DNA of 64,000 nt from Candidatus Methanomethylophilaceae archaeon (GTDB lineage: Archaea > Thermoplasmatota > Thermoplasmata > Methanomassiliicoccales > Methanomethylophilaceae): positions 1 through 64,000 of the forward strand of contig CALUOK010000013.1 in NCBI GenBank assembly GCA_944322255.1, in the 5' to 3' direction. The notes under the pieces were generated by a model. The model made no database searches. It was given only the letters and a program-made list of their open reading frames with translations, and was not told the DNA's origin. A program made the translations under genes and the position numbers. Position 1 is the stretch's first letter, and every line of letters starts with the position of its first letter. Below, one piece after another: positions 42,869 through 51,032 of the stretch.

Positions 42869-44059
42869 TCAGATCAGGTCCTCGAAGCCCTCGACGACCT
42901 TGGGGAACTTCTCCTTGACGACCTTCAACAGGTTGTACACGTTGACCTCGCCGATGTCGGAGTCCTTGATCATCTTGATGAGCTCGTCGATGGTCTCGTC
43001 GTCCAGGGAGGCCAGCTTCTCCTTGGCCATCCAGTTCCTGAACAGCTTGTCCTCCATCCTGTCGCGCCACATCTTCTCGTAGGGCATCAGGGCCTGCTTG
43101 GAGAAGTCGCCGGTCTTGGCGCACTCGGTCAGGACCTTCCCTGCGTACATTCCGGTCCTGCAGGCGTGGCAGATGCCTCCGCCGGTGATGGGGTCGATGA
43201 TCCTGGCGGCGTCTCCGACCAGGATGATGTTGTCGTCCACGGCGCAGTCCAGTCCGGGGCAGGTGGACACGAATCCGCCCATGATCTCTAGGATCTGTCC
43301 CTTGCTCAGGCGGGGGTCCTCGGCGATGAACTTGTCCAGGTAGTACTTGGCGTCGCCGTTGCCCTTGCAGAGCCTGCCCATGACGCCGATTCCCACGTTG
43401 GCCACACCCTCTCCCTTGGGGAAGATCCAGATGTATCCTCCGGGGGCCACGGACCCGATGACGAACTCGCAGTAGTCGGGGACGCAGTCGATGTTGACCA
43501 TCCTGTACTGGATGCAGGAGTCGATGTCGTTCAGCTTGAGGGTGGTGTCGATGCCGGCCCACCTTCCGACCTGACTCTCGAAACCGTCGGCGGCGACCAC
43601 GCACTTGGCGCGGATCTCGATCTCCTCGCCCATGCTCCTGGCCTTGACACCGACGATCTTGCCCTCCTCGCGGATGATCCCCGTGCAGGAGGTCCTCATC
43701 ATGATCTGGGCGCCGGCCTTGGCGGCGTCCCTGGCGAGGGCCTTGTCGAAGAGGTGCCTCTCCAGCACGTATCCGACCTCGGAACCGGCCTTGGACTCGT
43801 CCAGCTGGAATGTGGTGCCCTGGGGGGACTTGATGATCGCCCCCTTCATGTCTCCGCGGATCCACATGGGCTCCGGCTCGATGCCGACCTCCTCCAGCCA
43901 TTTCTTGGAGACGCCCTCGGCGCACCTGAGGGGCGCTCCGACCTCGGCCTTCTTCTCCAGAAGGATCGTCTTAAGTCCGCCCTCGGCGCAGTACCTGGCG
44001 GCCATGCTTCCGCCGGGACCGGCCCCGACGACGACAACATCGCAATCGTATGTCCTCAT
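42869..44059 (-). CDS. Geranylgeranyl reductase
   Basis: A 396-residue flavoprotein with the FAD dinucleotide-binding GAGPGG at residues 12-17, then LLEKKAEVGAPLRCAEGVS, a hallmark of the archaeal geranylgeranyl reductase family, and the second FAD motif VGDAARIIDPITGGGI near residue 280. It saturates the isoprenoid chains of archaeol-type lipids. It starts 4 nt after a ferredoxin gene, which would supply electrons; in Methanosarcina acetivorans a ferredoxin is known to be needed for this reaction. A tetraether synthase lies upstream in the same operon. Confidence 0.93.
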   Translation of the reverse strand: MRTYDCDVVVVGAGPGGSMAARYCAEGGLKTILLEKKAEVGAPLRCAEGVSKKWLEEVGIEPEPMWIRGDMKGAIIKSPQGTTFQLDESKAGSEVGYVLERHLFDKALARDAAKAGAQIMMRTSCTGIIREEGKIVGVKARSMGEEIEIRAKCVVAADGFESQVGRWAGIDTTLKLNDIDSCIQYRMVNIDCVPDYCEFVIGSVAPGGYIWIFPKGEGVANVGIGVMGRLCKGNGDAKYYLDKFIAEDPRLSKGQILEIMGGFVSTCPGLDCAVDDNIILVGDAARIIDPITGGGICHACRTGMYAGKVLTECAKTGDFSKQALMPYEKMWRDRMEDKLFRNWMAKEKLASLDDETIDELIKMIKDSDIGEVNVYNLLKVVKEKFPKVVEGFEDLI

Positions 44060-44063
44060 GTGA

Positions 44064-44228
44064 TCACTCCATCGAAAGTGCCGCCACGGGGCACAGCTTG
44101 ACGCACCTGCCGCATTTCGTGCAGTCGTCGTTGAACTCCAGAACGAAGTCGTTCAGGAATATGGCGTTCTGGGGGCAGGACCCCACGCATCCTCCGCAGT
44201 GGAGGCATTTGTTCACGTCTACCTTCAT
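44064..44228 (-). CDS. Two-cluster ferredoxin
   Basis: A 54-residue ferredoxin with two CxxCxxCxxxCP motifs: CLHCGGCVGSCP and CTKCGRCVKLCP. It holds two [4Fe-4S] clusters and is a small electron carrier. It sits between the tetraether synthase gene (28 nt upstream) and the geranylgeranyl reductase gene (4 nt downstream), so its likely job is to supply low-potential electrons to one or both. It starts at ATG with GTGAATG upstream and no strong ribosome site. Confidence 0.9.
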   Translation of the reverse strand: MKVDVNKCLHCGGCVGSCPQNAIFLNDFVLEFNDDCTKCGRCVKLCPVAALSME

Positions 44229-44256
44229 TCACATCACTCCGTTACGTTAAATCGGT

Positions 44257-45885
44257 TCAGGCCTGCTCGTCCTTGGGGACGATGAGCGCGGCGGCCAGCT
44301 CCTTGGCCTCCTCGGCATGGGTCTTCTTCCACTCCTCCAGCGGGACGGAGAACTTGGCCTCGATCTCCTTCCTGAACTCGGGACCGGAGTTGTAGGCGCA
44401 GAAGGGGAAGATGCGCAGGTCGGGGGAGATGTAGTGGACCCCGCAGCGCCTGACCCTCTCGATGTCGTAGTTGTAGCTGTCCTGGAAGTGCATTCCGGCG
44501 ACCAGCATCATCTTCCAGGAGAAGGCGGCCAGGGTGTCCTTGGACTTGTCGGACATGACGTCCTTGATCAGCGTGACGAACTTCGCCTTGGTGAGGCCCT
44601 CGGGCATCTTGCTCTCGTCGACGCAGCTGTTCAGCAGCTTGACCAGCTTGGCGACGTACATCTTCTTGAACCTGGAGTTCTCGGCCTTGTCGGCGATCTC
44701 GTTGAGGCCGGCGGAGAACCTGCCCACGTCCACGAACCTGGGGAAGGGCACGACGTTGCCCTTGTCGTCCTGGAACAGGTAGGTGGCGATACCGCAGTGG
44801 GGGTGGGTGGTGAACGTGACCTTGGTCTGTCCGAGGATGATGGAGGCGAACTTGGAGATGGGGGCCACGACGGGGACGGGATACCAGTCGTCCTTGGTGG
44901 CGTATCCGGTCTGCTCCTCCACGCACCTGACCAGGTCGGGCAGGGTGAACCTTCCGGAGGCGACCTCCTCGTTGGTGACCCTCCCGGTGAAGGCGATGGG
45001 CTGGAAGTTGACTCCCCTGATGACGTCGGAGTTCTCGAAGGCGAACTTGATGATGTCGCCGATGATGTCGTCGTTCATGCCCATTCCCACCACGGGGACG
45101 AGCACGATGGACGGGGACTTCAGGCCATCCTCCTTCAGCTTCCTGCAGTTCTCGATGACGCCCATCTTGATGTGCATCATCTTCCTGCCCCTGGACCTCA
45201 GGTAGACCTCGTCGGTGAGGCCGTCGAACTGGAGGTAGATGGTGTTCAGCCCGGCCTCCTTGGAGGCCTTGAGGAACTCGTAGTCCTTGGCGAACTTGAT
45301 TCCGTTGGTGGCGACCTGGACCTGGGCGAATCCCAGCTCGTGGGCGTCCCTCACGACGTCGACGAACCTGGGGTAGACCGTGGGCTCGCCTCCGGCGAAC
45401 TGGACGGCAGTGCACTTGATGGGCTTCTCGGACCTGAGGGCGACCAGCATCTCGTGGACCTCGTCGAAGGAGGGCTCGTAGACGTACCCGGCGTCGTTCG
45501 CGTTGGCGAAGCAGATGGGGCAGTTCATGTTGCACCTGTTGGTCAGGTCCAGGTTGGCGATCGCGGAGCAGGAGAGCATGTCGATCCTCTGTCCGTCGAT
45601 GACGATGTGGACGGTGTCGTCGGGATCGTCCCCGATGGTGCGGTCCATGGCGTTGTGCACTCCGACCCCGTCGTAGGCGTACTTCTCGGCCTTGAGGTAC
45701 AGGTCGACGTCGGCCCAGTACACGTCGGAGAACTCACCGTGCTCGGGGCAGGTCTTCTCCATGTACACCTTGCCGTCCTTGGCGAAGATGTTGGCCTCGA
45801 TGATCTTCCCGCACTCGGGGCAGATGGACTGGGTCTTCTTGGGAAGGCCCTTTTTCACTGCATAGTTAGTCGCTGTTATCGTCAT
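44257..45885 (-). CDS. tes: Radical SAM tetraether lipid synthase (Tes) family
   Basis: A 542-residue radical SAM enzyme. The cluster motif is CNMNCPICF at residues 118-126. The N-terminus has CPEC and CPEH pairs and the C-terminus has CGVHYI and PFCAYN, giving extra metal or cluster sites as in the MJ0619-type family. Tes from Methanosarcina joins two archaeol tails into tetraethers. The operon with ferredoxin and geranylgeranyl reductase fits lipid chemistry. A TATA-like tract 25-40 nt upstream gives a leader under 15 nt. Other members of this large family could do other alkyl couplings. Confidence 0.85.
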   Translation of the reverse strand: MTITATNYAVKKGLPKKTQSICPECGKIIEANIFAKDGKVYMEKTCPEHGEFSDVYWADVDLYLKAEKYAYDGVGVHNAMDRTIGDDPDDTVHIVIDGQRIDMLSCSAIANLDLTNRCNMNCPICFANANDAGYVYEPSFDEVHEMLVALRSEKPIKCTAVQFAGGEPTVYPRFVDVVRDAHELGFAQVQVATNGIKFAKDYEFLKASKEAGLNTIYLQFDGLTDEVYLRSRGRKMMHIKMGVIENCRKLKEDGLKSPSIVLVPVVGMGMNDDIIGDIIKFAFENSDVIRGVNFQPIAFTGRVTNEEVASGRFTLPDLVRCVEEQTGYATKDDWYPVPVVAPISKFASIILGQTKVTFTTHPHCGIATYLFQDDKGNVVPFPRFVDVGRFSAGLNEIADKAENSRFKKMYVAKLVKLLNSCVDESKMPEGLTKAKFVTLIKDVMSDKSKDTLAAFSWKMMLVAGMHFQDSYNYDIERVRRCGVHYISPDLRIFPFCAYNSGPEFRKEIEAKFSVPLEEWKKTHAEEAKELAAALIVPKDEQA

Positions 45886-45908
45886 GTTACTATGGGTTGG
45901 AGAGTCGT

Positions 45909-45928
45909 CTATTATTAAATAAAATAGG
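45909..45928 (-). promoter_or_regulatory. TATA box of the lipid operon
   Basis: An AT-only tract with TTTATTTAATAATA on the minus strand, centred about 33 nt before the Tes ATG. It implies a nearly leaderless transcript for tes, ferredoxin and geranylgeranyl reductase. Confidence 0.5.
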
Positions 45929-46036
45929 TCCGAAACACCGTATCCAGACGGCGTTTAGAACGCGTGAATGTTCGAATCCCCCGTGACGTGACCGCACGCA
46001 TGCCCCGTTATAAGCCCGGGAGCCGAGACCTGGGGC

Positions 46037-49000
46037 ATGAACATGGACAGGATGGGAGGGATGCCCTTCGCGGTGATCGCGGTGGCCCTACTGCTGGCCT
46101 CGACGGCGCTCGTGGCGACGGTGCACCTCTACTCGGACACATCGGAGGATGCGGGAGGCATCCTGGACGGCATCGACGACGCCGACGCGGCGGTGGCGGA
46201 CATCCAGGTGTACGTGAACCGCGGGCTGGGGGACGTCGTGAGAGGGTTGTCCACGGCCACGAACGGGGTCACGGACGCCACGGACACCGTGGCGGAGAGG
46301 GCGGAGACTTTCAGGGAGGAGTCGGGGAGGTGGCTTGACTTCCAGTTCCCCATCCGCAGCGGGCAGGTGAGGGCGGAGCTGACAGGGTACGAGCTGGAGC
46401 TGACGGCGGAGCCCTCGTCCCTGGCGTCGTCGGAGGGCGGCTACACCCCCACGTACCTGAGGGGCACCGGGACGCTGCACCTCCGCATACAGACCGAGGA
46501 CGGCTCCGGCGATGTGGACGTCGACGTCTCCACCGACGGCAGCTACGCGCTCCCGCTGTCGGCGGAGAGGGCGTCGCTGTTCGAGAGCATGACCGGGGAC
46601 GGCGGGGTGTCGGTGTCACAGATGATGACCTACCAGCTCACTAGCCTGGCACAGTACAGGGTCCTGAACGGATACGGGGCCATGTCCCAGTACGGCGAGA
46701 GGGGCACCTCCTCGGTGATCACCGCGGACGACGTCCGCGCGGCGTACCGCAACGCCCTGGACGCGGTGAGCCAGATATGCTTCCGCGATGCCGACGGGAC
46801 CCTCGCCGGGGAGGGTTCGGTGGACCTGTCGGACCTGATCGCCGGGGAGGACGGCGGGGTGTCCCTGGACCTGTCCGCGGTGTACGCCCAGGCCCTGATG
46901 TCGGTGATCGACGACATCGCCCTGAGGTGGTTCGACTACATCTGCGGGTTCGAGATCGCCGAGGCCCTCTGGGACGCGCTGTTCCCAGTGAAGGACGCGC
47001 TGGAGGCCCTTGCGGCTTTCATCCTCGGAACGGAAGCCGCCTACAGCGTCATCCCGTACGTGGAGGAGGTCATGGGGCTGGCCGGACACGACGCGGAAAC
47101 ATACAGGAATCCGGGTGCTGGCACATCCACCGTGACCGTCTCCGGGATCACCGTGACTGTGGACAACCCCACCGTCGACATCCTCGACGTCCCATGGCTG
47201 AAGGACTTCAGGAAGAGGTACCAGGAGGACGGGAACTTCGTCACCGAGTTCATCCTCGACGTGCTCCGCGGAGCCGCCGTGAGGATCTCCGAGAGGACAG
47301 ACCTCGGTACGGCGTACGTCGACATCGACCCCCACGACGACACCTCGTTCATGGAGAGCCTGGCGCTTCTGATGGACGATGCCGTCTCGGACAGTGCGGA
47401 AATCGTGGAGGACGCCATCTCGTCGTCCCTGGGGTCCGCGGAGACCTACGACCCGTTCTACGGCGCCATAGCCGACGAGATATCCGCCCATGCGGACGAG
47501 ATGACCCTCTCCGACGAGCTGAGGTCCAGACTTGCAACCGCGTTCGAGGCGGCCATCCCCGAGGGGTCGGACGTCACCGTCGGGGATCTGATGTCATCCG
47601 CCGAGGTGGAGAGGGCGGTCCACTCATACGAATCGAGGGTCAGCTCCGACCTGGAGGTGTTCGACACCCTGAGGACGGTGGCCGACGGGGAGGGTTTCAT
47701 CAAGGGCGTGCTCAGGGAGGTCTGCGCCGTGGGGCTTGAGACCCTCGGCCTCACCGACCCGGTGATGGAGAGGACGGAGGTGCTGTGCGACGAGATCGTA
47801 TCCATGAACGCCATGAACCCCCACGGCGGGGTTACGGAGCTCCCGGGATCCACAGACTTCAGGCTTGATGACGGCAGCGGGGAGGTGACCGTGGAGAAGC
47901 TGGACGCCGAGATCGCGGGCGACCTCATCGTGGAATCGGTGCGCTTCGACGAGTCCCGGTGCGTCCACACCGTCGGGTTCAGGGACGAGCTCAGCGCCGC
48001 GTACTCCACGGTCATCGTGATCGACGTCAGCGACCTGCTGGACGTCACGGTCACCGGCAGCGGGGCGCTGTCCTCGGCCATGGGCACCGATTCGTCCGTC
48101 ATGAGGGACACGGTGGCCCTGGACACCACCATCGAGGTCACAGTCGCCAGCGGATGGGCGCTGGCAGGGATAGAGTACCAGCAGAGCAGCACCCTCTACG
48201 GCGACCTGTGGGAGCTGCTCCTGGAGCTGCTGGAACCAATAATCGAACCCCTCAGGAAGATCATGGAAGCCGTCAGAGGCGTGCTGACCGCCGTCTCCGA
48301 GGCCCTGATGGAGGCCCTGTCCTTCGTTGCCGAGCAGCTGACGAGGATCTACGACGCCATCATCGGGCCGCTGACCGAGCTGAAGTCCTGGTTCGAATCG
48401 GCTCTGGAGGAGGCCTTCGCCCAGGCCGCCCTGGACATCCTGGTCAGCATCGGCATGGACGAGCAGACCATCGTCCTGGAGTTCTTCGGCTGCACCCTGG
48501 AGTTCGCCACCGACGTCGTCACCTGGGCCGCGAACACCAAGACGCTGCTGTCGGTCACACTGACCATGCCGGTGGCCGGCCTCGTGGTCACCGCCGGGAT
48601 CCTGTTCAAGGTGAAGGGCGACGTGAAGGCCGAGAACCTGGTCATCACCGGCGAGGGCGGCATAAGCGGGGACGGGTGGAGCGTGGACATGACCCTGGAC
48701 CCCCTGATGCGCGGGAGCAAGTACCTGGTGACCATGGACGGCGAGGTCGGGGACACGGACATCTCCCTGGTGGCCCCGAAGCTGGACAGCTACCACGAGA
48801 TGGGCATCGCCCTCAGCGACGTGCCCGGCCTGGGGGACGTGCTGTCCAACATCCCCGTGATGGGGGCGAAGGTCGCCATCGACGCCGGCTTCAGCCTGAA
48901 GTACTCCGACCCCATGGACGACGGGCTGATCATCAACGAGTTCGAGTCCAACCCCGCCGGGGACGACGAGGGGCACGAGTGGATCGAGCTCCTCAACAAC

Positions 49001-50026
49001 TCCCCCGTGTCCGTGGACCTGAACGGCTACACGCTCCTCGCCGCCTCGGACCGCAGGACGAAGTCCATGGAGCTTTCAGGCACCCTCGGACCCGGTGAGT
49101 TCCTGGTGATCTACCCGGAGTTCACCCTGGTCAACTCCTCCGGGAAGTACACGAAGAACGGGGAGGCGGTGGTCCTGAAGGACCCGGACGGCAACGAGGT
49201 GGACCGCACCCCGACGAAGAAGGACACCTCCAACGACGGTCAGACCTGGCAGAGGAGCTTCGACGGGTCCACCGAGTGGGTTTTCGCCGACGCCACCCAG
49301 GGCAGGTCCAACAGCCCGTACCCGGGAAGCGGCCTGGTGTCCGCCAAGGAGCTCAAGGACTCGGTGTGGACGGCTGTGGAGAAGTCATTCGACAGGGTCG
49401 GCACCATAACCGACCTGGACTCCCTGCAGGAGTTCGTGCAGCACCTGGTCAGGTACACCCTGGAGGAGCTGATCGGTGTCGTCGCCGGAAGGATCGTGGA
49501 GGCATCGGTGTACGTGAGCGTGGACGTCAGCGACGCCTCCTCCACCGCATCCGCCGGGGCCAGGATCGCCCTGAGGGCCGACGGGGGCCTGGTGGAGGAC
49601 GTGCTCCGCTACATAGCCGGGAAGATCGTCGAGCTGGTGCTGAGGGCGGAGAACCCCTACTCCATAGACCCGGTGGGGATGTTCACCGAGAACATCGACC
49701 TGGAGGTCACGTTCCATGCCGGCGTGGGGTTCCCGGAGATCCTGTCCGGCGGGGCGGACCTGCCGCAGATGGATCTCGGGGTGACGTTCAGGACCAACCT
49801 CGCCGGGATCACACGTCTGCTGGGGACGGACACCGGGAGGCCGGAGGTCCAGTTCGGCATCAGGGCCATCGACTGCCCGGAGGCGGCCATCCCCTCGAAG
49901 CTGTCCCCAAGGGAGGGCATGGACCACGACCTGTGGCTGATGCTGGTGACCGTGAGGTTCGCGGAGTCCCCGCGCGCCCGCGCTTCCGTCCCCTATGATT
50001 ATAAAGAGGGAAGGGATGGGGCCTGA
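46037..50026 (+). CDS. Giant surface protein with lamin-tail domain
   Basis: A 1329-residue protein. Residues 9-32 (PFAVIAVALLLASTALVATV) form a single membrane anchor or uncleaved signal, so the rest is outside. Most of the protein is acidic and helical with long coiled-coil-like stretches. At about 965-1090 is a lamin-tail (LTD) domain (INEFESNP, HEWIELLNNS, LNGYTLLA, then FLVIYP). LTD domains occur in secreted archaeal nucleases and surface proteins. A likely role is the cell envelope or adhesion. It ends 1 nt before Nog1, with no obvious functional link. Confidence 0.8.
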   Translation: MNMDRMGGMPFAVIAVALLLASTALVATVHLYSDTSEDAGGILDGIDDADAAVADIQVYVNRGLGDVVRGLSTATNGVTDATDTVAERAETFREESGRWLDFQFPIRSGQVRAELTGYELELTAEPSSLASSEGGYTPTYLRGTGTLHLRIQTEDGSGDVDVDVSTDGSYALPLSAERASLFESMTGDGGVSVSQMMTYQLTSLAQYRVLNGYGAMSQYGERGTSSVITADDVRAAYRNALDAVSQICFRDADGTLAGEGSVDLSDLIAGEDGGVSLDLSAVYAQALMSVIDDIALRWFDYICGFEIAEALWDALFPVKDALEALAAFILGTEAAYSVIPYVEEVMGLAGHDAETYRNPGAGTSTVTVSGITVTVDNPTVDILDVPWLKDFRKRYQEDGNFVTEFILDVLRGAAVRISERTDLGTAYVDIDPHDDTSFMESLALLMDDAVSDSAEIVEDAISSSLGSAETYDPFYGAIADEISAHADEMTLSDELRSRLATAFEAAIPEGSDVTVGDLMSSAEVERAVHSYESRVSSDLEVFDTLRTVADGEGFIKGVLREVCAVGLETLGLTDPVMERTEVLCDEIVSMNAMNPHGGVTELPGSTDFRLDDGSGEVTVEKLDAEIAGDLIVESVRFDESRCVHTVGFRDELSAAYSTVIVIDVSDLLDVTVTGSGALSSAMGTDSSVMRDTVALDTTIEVTVASGWALAGIEYQQSSTLYGDLWELLLELLEPIIEPLRKIMEAVRGVLTAVSEALMEALSFVAEQLTRIYDAIIGPLTELKSWFESALEEAFAQAALDILVSIGMDEQTIVLEFFGCTLEFATDVVTWAANTKTLLSVTLTMPVAGLVVTAGILFKVKGDVKAENLVITGEGGISGDGWSVDMTLDPLMRGSKYLVTMDGEVGDTDISLVAPKLDSYHEMGIALSDVPGLGDVLSNIPVMGAKVAIDAGFSLKYSDPMDDGLIINEFESNPAGDDEGHEWIELLNNSPVSVDLNGYTLLAASDRRTKSMELSGTLGPGEFLVIYPEFTLVNSSGKYTKNGEAVVLKDPDGNEVDRTPTKKDTSNDGQTWQRSFDGSTEWVFADATQGRSNSPYPGSGLVSAKELKDSVWTAVEKSFDRVGTITDLDSLQEFVQHLVRYTLEELIGVVAGRIVEASVYVSVDVSDASSTASAGARIALRADGGLVEDVLRYIAGKIVELVLRAENPYSIDPVGMFTENIDLEVTFHAGVGFPEILSGGADLPQMDLGVTFRTNLAGITRLLGTDTGRPEVQFGIRAIDCPEAAIPSKLSPREGMDHDLWLMLVTVRFAESPRARASVPYDYKEGRDGA

Positions 50027-50027
50027 C

Positions 50028-51032
50028 ATGGCCGGAATGGACTTCAAGATCCCCACAGTGCTGACGTCGGAAGAGCTCATGGAGAAGGCATTCCACAGGG
50101 CGTCCAAGATCCGCAAGAACGGGACCAACGCCCTGGACTCCAAGAAGAAGACGGCGCTGGCCAAGGTGACCGCTTCCGGGGACATCGTTGTCACGACCCT
50201 GCAGGGATACGTCGACAGGTTCCCCCGCCTCGACAAGGAGGAGGACTTCTTCCCGGAGCTGGTCGACATCGTCATCGGCATAGACCGCTACAAGAAGGCC
50301 CTGGGCGCCGTCAACTGGTGCGCCGCCAAGGCAGACAAGCTGAAGAACGACACCCTGAGGGACATCCGCCGCACCAAGGACCCCGAGATCGTCGAGGCCA
50401 CCAGGAGGAGCTTCTACGGAAGGCTCAACTCCTACGTGGACAGGATCGCGGACGACCTCCTGTTCCTGCAGGAGGCCAAGAACAAGTTCAGGAAGCTCCC
50501 CGCCGTGGACCCCAAGGTGCCCACCATCGTGGTGGCCGGGTTCCCCAACGTGGGGAAGAGCAACCTGGTCACCGTGCTGTCCTCCGCCGCCCCCGAGATC
50601 GCCCCGTACCCATTCACCACCAAGGGCGTCATCGTGGGACACATCGAGGACGACTGGCGCAGGTACCAGATCATCGACACACCCGGGCTGCTGGACAGGC
50701 AGTTCGACGAGAGGAACGACATCGAGAAGCAGGCCGTCCTCGCCCTGAGGTACCTGACCGACGTGATGCTGTTCGTCATCGATCCCTCTGAGACATGCGG
50801 CTTCCCGCTGGAGATGCAGGAGAGGCTGCTGGAGACCGTGGAGAAGGGATTCCCCGGAGTGCCGATCATCATCGCCGAGAGCAAGAGCGACGTCATGAAG
50901 ACCGACAACGGCAGGATCTGCTTCTCCGCCCAGACCGGCGAGAACATGGACGTCCTCACCGACACCATCCTGAGGGAGCTCAGGGCCGTCTTCAAGCGCA
51001 GGGCCGCCGAAGCGGAGTCCGAGGAAGAATGA
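50028..51032 (+). CDS. nog1: GTPase Nog1
   Basis: A 334-residue Obg-related GTPase. G1 is GFPNVGKSN at residues 171-179, G3 is DTPGLLDR, and the NKxD position reads ESKSD. The N-terminal helical domain (1-165) is typical of NOG1, an assembly factor for the large ribosomal subunit. The start at MAGMDFKIP was preferred to a longer frame that runs into the previous gene. Its stop overlaps the PolD start as ATGA, so ribosome assembly and replication genes are coupled. Confidence 0.92.
   Translation: MAGMDFKIPTVLTSEELMEKAFHRASKIRKNGTNALDSKKKTALAKVTASGDIVVTTLQGYVDRFPRLDKEEDFFPELVDIVIGIDRYKKALGAVNWCAAKADKLKNDTLRDIRRTKDPEIVEATRRSFYGRLNSYVDRIADDLLFLQEAKNKFRKLPAVDPKVPTIVVAGFPNVGKSNLVTVLSSAAPEIAPYPFTTKGVIVGHIEDDWRRYQIIDTPGLLDRQFDERNDIEKQAVLALRYLTDVMLFVIDPSETCGFPLEMQERLLETVEKGFPGVPIIIAESKSDVMKTDNGRICFSAQTGENMDVLTDTILRELRAVFKRRAAEAESEEE

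Noticed and set aside
44317-45918. 533-residue plus-strand open frame opposite the Tes gene
   Set aside because: A valine-, glycine- and aspartate-rich shadow of the radical SAM gene.
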